Of a stretch of 64,000 nt of DNA, positions 50,574 through 61,537 are shown in pieces. Made by a program: the position numbers and the translations under genes. Under the pieces are notes generated by a model that saw nothing but the letters and a program-made list of their open reading frames with translations, had not been told where the DNA came from and made no database searches. How positions within the stretch are numbered: the stretch's first letter is position 1; every line of letters starts with the position of its first letter. The stretch comes from Linderina pennispora (Eukaryota; Kickxellomycota; Kickxellomycetes; Kickxellales; Kickxellaceae): contig NW_024468258.1 of the NCBI RefSeq assembly GCF_002104995.1, positions 62,001 through 126,000 of the forward strand, given 5' to 3'.

Positions 50574-51965
50574 GCAAAAAATATCTATGTAATTATCTTT
50601 TCTTCCTTTCATCTCCAATATCAACATTTCTCAAACCACAAGTGAATCGGTAATCATATGTCAACTCCTGACCATGGTTATAGATACTTTGAATATCGTA
50701 TGCGAGGGTTAGCTCTGAGGATTAGCATGTCTACTGATACATAGCGTATCCAAATTCAACGAATGTAGCGTAGATGATTTGGCTTTATTGTTTCGAACTA
50801 AAAACTAGACCATATACCATGCCGCTAGGGTTGTTCTGTAGTACCCAATGCGGCTTCACTTACTGAGAGCGATGAAAGATTTGTCCATGGGCCGTGCACG
50901 GACTTAGCTAAGGGCTCCGTATGCGCACTCGGTGTTTGCTTAAATATCTCCCTAATAGCAACTAGCAGCAGGAATTCCTTCTGGGGTTCCAACACAATTT
51001 TGTGAGCATTTAAGATTGGTTTCATCATCACATGCATAGTTCTACTAGTAGTAGAACATGCTACCTAGCACATTTCCCAGGCATCTAGACCGAGATCTTT
51101 TAGGCACGTACCGTTTATTCTATTATTCATACGGACCAACATGAGGGCTGCTAAAAGAAGCTATCCTACAAACAAGCTATATGTTCAAGCCACTTTCACA
51201 AACTAGAATCGAAGCCTCTTCAAGACCCCTCTCGGAGCGCCTGGCGGCTTTTGCCAGCGGCAGTGTTTGCACACTGGAAAGAACGATGTGAATACCACAT
51301 AGACAAAGAGGATGCTACTGTGGTTCAAATCCTTATGATCTTAGGAACCATGGATCAAGACCTTTAGCCACAATGGCCGGCATACTATCTGAGCGACCGG
51401 CCACTATTAGACGGCACCTGCCTTTTACCTGCGATTCTTCTTCCTTCTTTCATACAGCATATTTCATACGTTCAATATACGTCGTGGAAAGGTGCTTGGA
51501 GGTAAACGTGTCTAGACAGTGCAGGAGGCTGTCTATCTAAGTGTATCGTACCGAGACACAACAGCTACAACGATACTGGGAGTGAAACTGAGAGTTGTAG
51601 TGAGGAATGGGCTGAGTGGAACGGAAAGTAGAGGGGGTAGACCGAGCATAGTAGACCTAGCGAACCAGGTATCCTGGTGGATCTGGGACATGAGCCTGAT
51701 ATTGCTGATGAAGCCGTGCTAGCAGGTAGCTCACAAGCTCCGCAACGGAGCGCTGGAATGACAGTCGCTGTTCTATCAAAGTCTGCATTGCTTCAGGCCA
51801 GATGGCACTACACGCCGCCAAAGACCTCACCAGTCTACTTGTCCAACATCATTCTCACCATGAGAAATGGTTTAGCAATAAACAAGGACTTCATCACCGA
51901 TATCCGAATTTCCCATTAGAATGTTCGGGAATCAAGGAAACCTGAAATAAGCGGGAATCGCACAA
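50574..51965. other. A/T-rich spacer, mostly without genes
   Basis: Visibly richer in A+T than the flanking housekeeping blocks. Apart from the possible transposase remnant at 51519-51722 I see no gene. A GGTTCAAATCC near 51307 resembles a tRNA B box but no tRNA fold surrounds it. Confidence 0.4.
51519..51722 (+). mobile_element. Possible remnant of a Tc1/mariner-type transposase helix-turn-helix
   Basis: The translated stretch contains VSYRDTTATTILGVK and RNGLSGTESRGGRPSIVD. SYRD..A...GVS followed some residues later by a basic S-R-x-G-R-P is the pattern of Tc1-like N-terminal DNA-binding domains. No DDE catalytic region or terminal inverted repeats are visible nearby, so at most this is a decayed fragment. 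Confidence 0.25.
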
Positions 51966-52678
51966 ATGAGACCAATTTCCGTTGTCACTTTTCTTGCCAA
52001 ATACCTTTCTGCTCCGCTCCTCACATTTGTTGCTTTTATGATGCCCTTCTTTAGCGAGTCTGCGTTCACTATTGTTGACTTTGTCGCTCAGCGACTGAAA
52101 TATGTTGGCTGGATACCGACGGTGGTTGCATTTCTAACCCTGAGTCTGTCTTCGGACAAGGAACGACAGTTCACCCGTCTGGCAAAGATCAGCCACTTTG
52201 TCTATCTAGGAGCCATCGCGCTCTATACTTCATACTTTATCCTCCATCCAAAAGTGAGATATTGCTCGCTTTTGTTTTTATCATCTTTCGTTACCTGGTC
52301 CTTTTATGTTCTTCATTAACCCAATCTTTTGGCTGGTCTATGGCGATAATGCCGTTTCTCTAGGATGCAAAGGCATACCGCTCCCGCCAACTGGACTATT
52401 GAAGAAAAGGTCAAAAGCAAAGTCCTTCCGCCATATCTGTCTTGGGGGTCTTGCACTTTTTTGATGCACTTGGAACACTTGGTTTCGGTATTTTGTTTAA
52501 CGTGTCGATGGCAATACCAGTGAAAGATGAGGCTTTGACTGGTGAAATCAATACCTATACCGTTAGTGTATCCTCTTTTATTTGGCTAGTTTCCCTCGGC
52601 TACATAATCCATATGAAAAACAAAGATATCCAGAGGCGCCTTACAGAGGAATTTTCGGCAGAGGGTAGCGTAGGCTGA
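51966..52678 (+). CDS. Multi-pass membrane protein of unknown family (broken frame)
   Basis: It begins MRPISVVTFLAKYLSAPLLT and contains about six hydrophobic segments, e.g. LTFVAFMMPFFSESAFTIVD, YVGWIPTVVAFLTLSLS, FVYLGAIALYTSYFIL, FINPIFWLVYGDNAVSL, HFFDALGTLGFGILFNVSM and VSSFIWLVSLGYIIHM. Three single-base changes (near 52310, 52365 and 52447) shift the frame. Sequence between the second and third reads ANWTIEEKVKSKVLPPYLSW, which looks like genuine protein. The C-terminus is polar (KNKDIQRRLTEEFSAEGSVG). Total length would be about 235 residues. I do not recognise the family. An alternative is that a donor-like GTGAGAT near 52253 and CTCTAG at 52361 mark a 110-base intron that would remove some of the breaks. 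Confidence 0.5.
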
Positions 52679-54212
52679 GACCAAGGCGGAGTTTGCAAAC
52701 GAGAAGGTACCCGATCAAGGCCGACGAGCAAGTCTGATTACGATGTAAAGCGCCGCTGTTTTTCATTACTGACTTTGGTGAATGTTGTTAAAGTCAATAC
52801 CAATTCCAGATCGTACTTGAATGTGTATCAGTGCTATCTGCCTGCATTTACAGTATATTTGTTGCAGCAACCTGTAGACAGGTCTCTGCTCCAGCAGATA
52901 TCTGGACCCAACGCCTTAATTTGGTCGCAGAGCAGCAGAAGCCTGTCATTCTGCTAGGGTTGTCCCATTGTACCCGATACGTCATGGCATCGATATGTAT
53001 GTTTATGGACTCCATTCAGTTATCCCACTAGCCCCTTTGCGCTGAAAGAAACCAAATGCATTTCCTATACTGCTGAAATGGAAGTTTACAAGGCTAGGTT
53101 TAAGTCCAAAGTTCATTTTGCATCTCTGCCAATTCCACTATGGAGGAGTGATGATGGAAAGCCAGCTCAAGAGTCCTGATCCCGGAAGGTTAATGAGATA
53201 TAGCTTATATGCTATCACCTAGAAGACGACTAGAAACACTGTTTGTAGTCCGTAGCCCCCACAGTTTTCGATTCTGGCAGCGGGTATTCCAATTTCTCAA
53301 GACAACATGCATGAAGCGCACTGAGCAGCAGATGTACGGGAGTCAAAATCCATGACGTCATTCTGGATTTTAACAGATGGCAGTCATCCGATACACGGTT
53401 ATTTATAGCCTACTGTATGGAACTATTTATACATACACGGAGTTATCTAGATACAAGATTCCAAATAGATATTGTATTCACACAATGGAAGCTGTACTGT
53501 GCAGCACACCACTCATGATTGCATCTCGGCCCAATGGCACAGGCTAACTGCCTGACCAGTTGTGCTGGAGCTTTGACAGTCACTGACTAATTCGACTACT
53601 TGTTTATATAGACTTACCATGTACGGACAACAAGATAGTGCTTGGTGATCTACGTTGCAAACACAATGGCGATTCGGCTGTATAGAGTGAGATGACATGA
53701 GTAAGGCATGGTCAGTTTTTCTTTTTTTTCAGAATAATTTTATACTGTAATAACACACACTTCATCAAAACTCTATACTCGTTTTCATCTCTTTGTTAAC
53801 TTGGGAATGATGGTTATCGAATATATGGAAAAAATAACTTCTCAAAGTGACTGACGGGAAGAAGGAAGGCTGGTCGTTTGTCTGGGCCTTTGTACGCATG
53901 CGTTTCAGCATTATCTATGGTGGCGCAGGGGGACTCCGGACCCCGAATGTCCAACAAGGCTGAGTTATATGAGAGCTTCGTTGAATATCATTCGTTTCCG
54001 GGTCTCCTTCGGTAGTCGACAAGACCAGTTCTACCCTCTTACCTCCTTTGATCTCAAGAGTTTGTATATTTAGTCAATGCATTTTACATAACCCGCTCTC
54101 ATATAATCATCGTATACTTGATACACACGGTGCGCTAAGTGATGTATGGAATTGAAAACGTTGAAGAAGAAAAAAGCAAATAAATGTATACATTTGATGA
54201 AAAAGTCTGTGT
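52679..54212. other. A/T-rich spacer, nothing recognised
   Basis: Only short frames without domain or start context on either strand. A T-run lies near 53720. The 3' end of the P4-ATPase gene reaches in from the right. Confidence 0.4.
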
Positions 54213-57200
54213 TCAGTATCCCGAGGGCTTCTGGATCGTGGTATCGTACGCACGAATGATCTTCTCCTGTCCGCCCTCGTTCTGCGAGAATGCATATCCG
54301 CGGGTACGTCTTCAGGCGCTGCAGCAAACGCACCTTGTGCACAGCCTTCTTGAACCGCTCCATGCGCGGGCGGTAGTCCGGAATGTTGAACTTTTGGATC
54401 TCCTGCACCACATGGTAGCCGCGGGTGTAGTACATGCGCTTCAAGTACTTCCACCCGTAGTCACGCATCATGCACAGGACTGGCAGAAGGATGATCGTAA
54501 ACCAGAACATCGGGTTGCCGTACACGTGCGGCACGATTCCCTGGAACTCGGATCGACGTGCGCAGCTTGGGTGCAGCCCATGCGTACAGAGGCAGGAATC
54601 CCAGCCACAGAATCAGCGATCCCGGGAATAGCGACCACAGGTCCACTTGGTCCACAGGTTGGTGATCAGCGCTGCCTTCAGCAGCACCGTGATCAGCACA
54701 GCAGTATAGATAATGACACCGTACACCCAGTGGCCGCCGACCACACCGCTGTGCTCGTTGTCGGGGAACAGGAGTGCAGTGCCCAAGAAGAATAGAATGA
54801 CCGAGTGGTAAAAGGCGTTGATGGTCCAGCCCCAGAACGACCGGGCGTTGAAGAACACGCGCTGCTGGCCCATGCGGTACATCTCGGGATAGCGGTCCAG
54901 GCTGCGGGCATTCAGGAATTGGTCAAACACGCCAATGGCAAACGGCGGCATCACCGTGAAGAAGACCGTGTAAAAGGTGATCGACCACGACTCGTAGACG
55001 GTTTGGCCCGAAAACACGTTGAACAGGGCATACCAGAACTGCGTGATGTACAGCGTGATGTTCTTGTAGAACGAAAACAGGATCATCTTGCTGAGGCGGT
55101 GGTAGCTCCAGGCACCGTGCACCAGCAGCAGCTTGCGCAGGTAGCGGAACTGCGCAATGGCGAAATCAGCCGACCGGGCTGCCTGCAGACCTTCCTGCCC
55201 ACTGATACCGACGCCGACGTGTGCGGCCTGGATCATGCTGACGTCGTTGGCGCCGTCGCCGATAGCCAAAAGAATCGCCTTCTTCTTGCGCTTGACCAGC
55301 TTGACCACCAGGGCCTTCTGCAGCGGCGACACACGGCAGCAAATAACCGCCTTGCACAGCGTGGCCAGTTCCAAAAAGATGCCCTCAATGTCCTTCTCCA
55401 GCGCAAAATCTAGACTGCGTCCATCGATGATAAGCGCCAGGCTGTCAAAGTCGATGTTGGATCCTTGGCCCTCGCGGATCGACTCGAGCTTCTTGCCCAG
55501 GAACTCCTTGGTCTCCCAGTGCGTGGTCTCGTTACAGATGATTAGCGAAAAGTCCTCCTGGATCAGCTTGCAACTGTAGCCGATGTTGATGGCTGTCTCC
55601 TGCCGGTCACCAGTCAGAACCCAGATCTTGATGCCAGCCTGGGCCAGCGTGAAGATAGTCTGCGGCACGCCGTCCTGCAGCTTGTCCTCGATGGCAGTGG
55701 CGCCAAGCAGCTGCATGTCGCGCTCAATCAGCTCTGCAACACGATCCAACTCCTGCTGGCGGTTTGTCATCGATGTCGACGCCTTGGCGTGCATCGTGCT
55801 CCACTTTGAATACTCGTCATGGACTGATATCGCGCATAGCAATGCAGAGCGTGCGCAGACCCTCAGTCGCATACTCCTCGAGGTGGCGCAAAGTAGTGGT
55901 AACCAGTGGATCGCTGCCGTTGCTGTCGACATTGAGACGCTCCAGAATCACGGTATCAGCGCCCTTGCAGTACAGCTTGATCGAGCCATCGGGGCACCGC
56001 AGCACTGCCGACATGCGCTTACGAGTCGAATTGAACTCGTTGATATTCAGCACCTCGTACTCGCGGTCCTCGCCCATGACAGACACGATGATCGACCTTG
56101 GCTTGCGCGTGTGGAAGTTGTAGTCAATCAGCGAAGCGCCCTTGACCAATGCAGCCTCGTCGGGCGACGACGCCTGGTACTCAATGGAGCCGTCGCTCTG
56201 CTCCTCGGGAATCACCGTGTGGCAGGTGGCGAGCAGCTGGAAGAACTCAAAGAGCTCGGCGCTGCGCTCGCTGCTGCGGAGATGTTCTTTGAGCTGGGAA
56301 AAGTCATACTGGCCAACAATGCTTCCCTCGATGATTCGCGCACGTTTGCTGGCCTCGACAATGTCAGAATACATGACGCCGCCAATGCTGCACTGCCGGA
56401 ACTCCATGATATTGCATGTCAGCGTGCCAGTCTTGTCGCTGAAAATGTACTCGACCTGGCCCAGCTCCTCAACCAGCGACGACGTGCGTGCCAGCGCCGG
56501 TGTATCGGATGTCTCGTCGTACATGTCCATATCCGAGTTGATCAGCTGCGCCTGCTGGAACTTGACGACTTCCATGGTCACCATCAGCGAGATCGGAATC
56601 AGGTTGTTGTAGAGGATGATGAAGGTCAGGATGTTCTTGACAAACTGCTTCGCGCCGCCATCATCCAACAGGTACAAGTAGTACAGCTGGTCCCTGTTGC
56701 GCGACGTCAGCACCTGGCTGCCCAGCGCGCTCATTACCGCCAGCAGTACCAGAATGAAGAACAGGAAAATGATCTGCCGGTTGGTGGTCTTCTCGACGTT
56801 GGTCTGCTTGATCGGTGCAGCCGTTGCGTTGCGCATCAGCTTTGTTTCGTGGCCCGTGAACACAACCACGGCATAGATCCAGTCAGTATTACGAAGGATT
56901 GCTCCACGCAGAAGCACCTGGGTCGGATCCAACGGAAAGTCTTTGCGGCCGATCGGCCCGCCCTCCGACACAAGCGTTCCCTCGAATGTGTACAGGACTG
57001 TCGTTCGGGAGCTCGGTTTTCAAGTGCCCCTGAAGGGCGGCCACCTGGGCCGGAGTCAGAAGCTTCGCGGTCTCGGGAAGAGCCTGCTTCACCTTCAAAT
57101 TAGTCTCGCCGTCCAGGTTGCTGGTCTCGATATAGCACATGCCTTCAGGCTCGGAGCTGCTCAGCACCACCAGATCAGCCGGAATTGCCTCCTTGTTCTC

Positions 57201-58283
57201 GACACGCACAATATCACCGACCTCGACATCACGCCAAGCCTTGTCCTCAAACACGTTGCCAAACAGCACCCGCGCCATGCTTTTGTTCATTTCCGAATCC
57301 GACTTGTGTCGCTTCAGATCCTCAGCTAGCTCCTTACCCGCAGTAGCTGCCAGCACGACAACCAGAGGAACCAGCGTAGTCCAGCGTGATGTCGGCGACA
57401 CACCCGGAATCTGCTGGATGCAGGCCGTGAACAGGAAAAACACGTTGGCGTATTTGGAGAACTGCTCAAACAGAAACTTTGGCAGGAATGTCAGCACATT
57501 GTACTTTGCAGTCGACACACGATTGTGCTTGTACTTGTACTGCGCGTTGTTCTCGCGATTGCCAATGTGGACCACGCGGAAGTCGTCGCCTGTCAAGCCA
57601 TTGCCGCCCGAGCCGTCTCCGAATCCGCCACTGTCCATACCCGCGGGTTCTTCGCCGATCGGCTGCAGCGGAATTGCAGACTCGGCGTGGTCCTGATTCT
57701 GCGCGTACTGCGACACAAGCAGCGACCGGCGCAGCGATGCGCTCTGCGCCCGTGATCTCCGGCTGCTCAGCTGGCGCCGCAGCATAATCGACGCCTTGCC
57801 CAGCGCCGTCGTGTTCTCGTCCTCCACCTCCTCATTAAACTGCATGCGCTGGTACATCGATGGGCCACGCGACGGCCGTGATACGTGCTCCTTGTCCCGG
57901 TGCGCATCGTCCAGCTCCACCATCAGCTCCGACGCGTCCGAGTCGCGCACGCTGCGCCCGTATGGCTTGGACATTGATGTCATGCCATTGTACTCGTAGT
58001 CATTGGTATCTCCATTGTCTGTGTAGTCGCTGTACACGCCGTAGTAACTCTCGGGCTGCTCCTGCTCGCGCCGTGCGCGCTCTTCCCGCTCCACTGCCCG
58101 CCGCACGCTGAGCTTCTGCGCGGGCCGGCGCGACTGAGGCTGGTGGACCGAGATCGAGTCGTCCTCGACCAGCGGCGAATGCAGGTATGAGTGCCGTGAA
58201 TCCTCGACATTGGTGTTGAGCGTCAAATGCTCATCTGTTGTGTCGTCGCCTCCATACCCGTAGTAGTTTGGCTTTGGTCCCAT
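54213..58283 (-). CDS. drs2: P4-type ATPase (Drs2-like aminophospholipid flippase), frame broken by indels
   Basis: Moves phosphatidylserine/ethanolamine to the cytosolic leaflet of Golgi and plasma membranes. The N-terminal 200 residues are disordered and acidic. TM1-2 region: VSTAKYNVLTFLPKFLFEQF. The P4 motif in TM4 reads NNLIPISLMVTMEVVKFQQA. The phosphorylation site is YIFSDKTGTLTCNIMEF, the nucleotide-binding part includes YQASSPDEAALVKGA, and the hinge GDGANDVSMIQAAHVGVGIS. C-terminal segments are well conserved (TFYTVFFTVMPPFAIGVFDQ). The basic tail ends KPSGY with the stop at 54213. Indels break the frame near 57000, 55820, 54640, 54555 and 54290; similarity resumes in the next frame each time. 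About 1,350 residues, the usual Drs2 size. Confidence 0.93.
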
Positions 58284-59622
58284 GCTTGGGTTGGTGTATC
58301 TCCTGGTAGAAAAGCGTGCGAGATTATGTGTGGAATTTTAATAGTCGAGCAATGGGAACGAGAAGCAAGTAGTAAAAAGGAATATAGCGCAAAAGGGGAA
58401 AGAGAAGTATTAAAAATGCGACCGTGGCAAGAGACGAAGGAGTATGCTCTGTTGTGCTCTGAAACCCAGGAATATTTTTGAGCTTTTTACAGCCTTGCAC
58501 CATGAAAGTCAGCCAAGATTTCCTTGCCAACCCTCCCACAGAGGCCAATCAGTTGCCCCCGCTCTTTCGCCCTCTCCCGCACAGCCTAAAATTAGACCGA
58601 GTTCATTATTGTCGACAAGTGGGAAGAAAAAAATGGCCTGAGCGAGATGTCTAGACCGCGTCTCTGGCACAACCAAGTGTGCCTTTGTGCGAGCGCTGGC
58701 GTGTTGCATGAGACTTCAGTTTCCCTTTGACGCAAATCACCTCCCCTTGTGCCATGCGCAGTGTGTCTGGGAAACGGCACAGAAACAAACAAGAAGCGCA
58801 TCCCCTTTGGCTACACCAGGCACAGCCCCAGAGCACACAGATCGCCTGCCAGCTCAGAGGAGCTACGCACGCAGAATGATGTCAGTGCAGATCCACTTTG
58901 GACCATCGAATCCATTTCGCTTTTTTTTTTTTTGGCTGTCTAATCGGCACGCGGCTCCCCAGGCGCCCCCAAATGGCGCTTCGCTTCACGCAGGCTCCCA
59001 TTGCAGCGAGCCAGACACCGAGCCATCCACAAAGTCCGAGGTGGGGAGCAGTATAAATCAGCTCCCAGCTCTTGAAGGCGGACATCTACGGCTTTATTTT
59101 TTTTTCATGGGCTAGCGCTGTGGCTTAATGCCAAAATGGCAGTAGGATGGGCTGCGAGTCGGAGGAGGGGCAGTGGGCGGTTTGGTTGGGTCATTGTTCG
59201 GCAGCAAAAACTTGCTAATTAATCATGCTGCAGGCGGCTAAATGGCAAGCAATTTCACTGCGCTTGGCAAGTCGAAATGAAAGTAATCCGGGGAGCATAT
59301 GCGGAGCGGACGATGGCGCCGTTGTACATGCTACGGTCTGTAGGTAAATGTCCTTCGTAAGCCAGCAGTATCAGCCCCACCCCTTTTCACCAGTAGGCTT
59401 GCAGAGCGACAGTGGGCAAGCTACGGGGATCGAGGGCCTGGTATAAAACGCCTGCCCGCGATCCTTGACCAACCGACATTCAGTCAGTATCAGCCCCTCA
59501 CAGCAATATCTCCACTATCTAATATCCCCAGCGTTTCGGTTCCTTGACGGAATTTCCCAATTGAACGATAGTTATTACCTCCACATTTAATAGTAGTTTT
59601 AGTATTATAGCCCACATTCTCT
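58284..59622. other. Divergent promoter region of P4-ATPase and proline-rich precursor
   Basis: A TATAAATC near 59052 and a TATAAAA at 59442-59448 (plus) are visible. The second is about 175 bases before the ATG at 59623, leaving a leader of about 145 bases. A 14-base T-run lies near 58919. No other gene recognised. Confidence 0.45.
59442..59448 (+). promoter_or_regulatory. TATA box of the proline-rich precursor gene
   Basis: Context GGTATAAAACG, about 180 bases before the chosen ATG. The following leader (from about 59475) has a CAGTCAGTATCAG start-like element and is A/T-rich up to the ATG. Confidence 0.55.
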
Positions 59623-61475
59623 ATGCGCGTCCACGTCTTCACTTTTGCGGTGCTGGCTCAGCTTGCTTCTGCTCACCCGGTCGCCGATCCGCAGCTCCTC
59701 GGTCCGATGAACCGCGGCCTGGTCAACAGTCTGGTCGACGCCTTGCTTGGCCCCAATGCCCTCAATGTCGACCTCTGTCTTGATCTCAAGCTAGGCGATG
59801 GTCCCCAGAGCCTGTATCCGTCATGCCCCAATTACGTGGCTCCAGTCTTGCCGCCCCCTCCTCCCTACCCACCCATGTTCAAGCGCGATGGTGAGACCCA
59901 CAAGCTCACTGAACGTGGTTTAGGTGTTGTCAACAGCCTTGTCGACGCTCTTCTCGGCCCTAATGCGCTGAATGCTGACGTCTGTCTCAATCTCAAGCTG
60001 GGCGACGGTCCTCAGAGTCTGTATCCATCCTGTCCCAACTACGTGACACCGATCGGCCCGCCTCCCTACCCTCTGTTCAAGCGCGACCCGCAGGCTCCGC
60101 TACCCCCACCGCCTATCCTGCACCGGAGCAAAGGCCTAGTTGGCGGTCTTCTGGAGCTTCTTCTGGGACCGAATGCATTGAATCTCGATTTGTGCCTGGA
60201 TCTCAAGCTGGGAGATGGCCCGCAGAGCCTCTATCCTGCGTGCCCTGGCTATGTGCCGCCGGTACTGCCTCTACCGCCTGTTGGCCCAATTGGTCCACCA
60301 GTGCTGCCTCCACCAGGTGCTGCCTCCACCAGTGCTGCCTCCCTGCTATCGGTCCTCATTACCGTGCACTTGCTCCACCGCCCATTGCTCCGCCTCCACC
60401 GCCTCCAATCGCTCCCGTTCCTCCTCCGGTCGGTCTCCCTTTGCCTCCCCCAGGTGGTCCTCTCCTGCCTCCTCCAGTCGGTCCTCTCCTGCCTCCTCCA
60501 GTCGGTCCTCTCCTGCCTCCTCCAGTCGGTCCTCACTTGCCTCCACCATACAGCGGAATGCCGCCACCTTTTTTGCGCCGTTCATGGAGAAACCTCCCTG
60601 AAGGGCACCGGCTTGTCCCTGCTCCCCGGCTGGTCGACGTTTCAGGCAAGAGTTCAGTGAGCAAGCGCGGGTTTGGGGCCCCCTACATGGCCCGGCCAAT
60701 TGTCCCGCCCCCTGTAGGTCCAGAGATCCCGCCTCCTCCGCCGGCCATTCCACCTCCCATGCCTCCAGTCCCTGGCCCGGTTGAAGAAGAATGCGAAGTT
60801 CCTCCTCCAGTACCCCCAGTTGTGCCACCACTCGTCCCTGGACCGGAGGTCATTCCGCCTCCGCCGGCCGCTCCCTACAATGAAATGCCTCCTCCACCAG
60901 CCGTACCACCACCTGCTGCGCCAGAGGCTGTCCCGCCGCCGCCCCCTCCGCCAGTCATTCCACCGCCCATTCCTGCGCCCCCACTGCCTCCAGTCCCTGG
61001 ACCAGAAATCGTCCCTCCGCCACCCGCAGCTGCTCCCTACAGCGAATTGCCACCGCCGCCACCGCCGCCTCCCATCGCTCCTGAGGTTGTCCCCCCGCCT
61101 CCACCTCCCATGCCCCCAGTTGTCCCTCCACCTCCACCTCCACCTCCCATGCCCCCCCCGGTCATCCCCCCGCCTCCGCCTCCCATGCCTCCGGTCGTCC
61201 CTCCACCTCCCATGCCTCCGGTCGTCCCTCCGCCGCCAGTCGCTCCATATATTGCGGTCCCTCCGCCGCCGATCCTCCCACCTCCTCATGTGGCTCCCGA
61301 GGTTGTCCCGCCGCCTCCCCTACCGATGCCGCCTCGCTCCTCGCTATTCAACCAATTGGTCGTCGGGTATACCGATACTGTCAGAGGTCGTCGGCCCGCA
61401 GTCTGTATGCCTATGCATGTCCCGCCCCCGCCCCCGATGCGGCCAGCGTACCGGGCGATCGGACCAATGTTTTAA
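59623..61475 (+). CDS. Secreted repeat precursor with dibasic sites and a long polyproline region
   Basis: Signal peptide MRVHVFTFAVLAQLASA. Three homologous units of about 43 residues follow (from 59716, 59923 and 60134). Each has the core LLGPNALN then D-[LV]-CL-[DN]-LKLGDGPQSLYP and a second Cys in [SA]CP-[NG]-YV. Units are separated by Pro-rich spacers carrying Kex2-type Lys-Arg sites (MFKR, LFKR), with a further KR in SVSKRGFG near 60662. The rest is dense PPPP/PPVV/PPMP polyproline, ending PAYRAIGPMF. Two single-base insertions, near 60332 and 60350, break the frame before it settles for the polyproline part. Likely a processed secreted or cell-wall protein. Extensin-like and Kex2-processed repeat proteins are the closest analogies; no recognised domain. 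Confidence 0.72.
59716..60262 (+). repeat. Three-unit protein repeat in the secreted precursor
   Basis: Units start near 59716, 59923 and 60134, i.e. at a spacing of about 207-211 bases. The coding cores are nearly identical in protein but differ at many third positions, so the duplication is not recent and the peptide appears conserved by selection. Confidence 0.8.
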
Positions 61476-61537
61476 ATTCTCCACCCTTCTAAATCATACT
61501 ATTCATTTTAAATAAGCGTTTACATGTATGTTTGACA

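Noticed and set aside
51290-51370. tRNA-like B box GGTTCAAATCC
   Set aside because: No A box, acceptor stem or cloverleaf can be drawn around it.
55583-57103. 506-aa plus-strand open frame
   Set aside because: Antisense to conserved P4-ATPase motifs (DKTGTLT region); no domain of its own.
60654-61289. 211-aa Arg/Trp-rich minus-strand frame
   Set aside because: Antisense of the polyproline codons of the secreted precursor.
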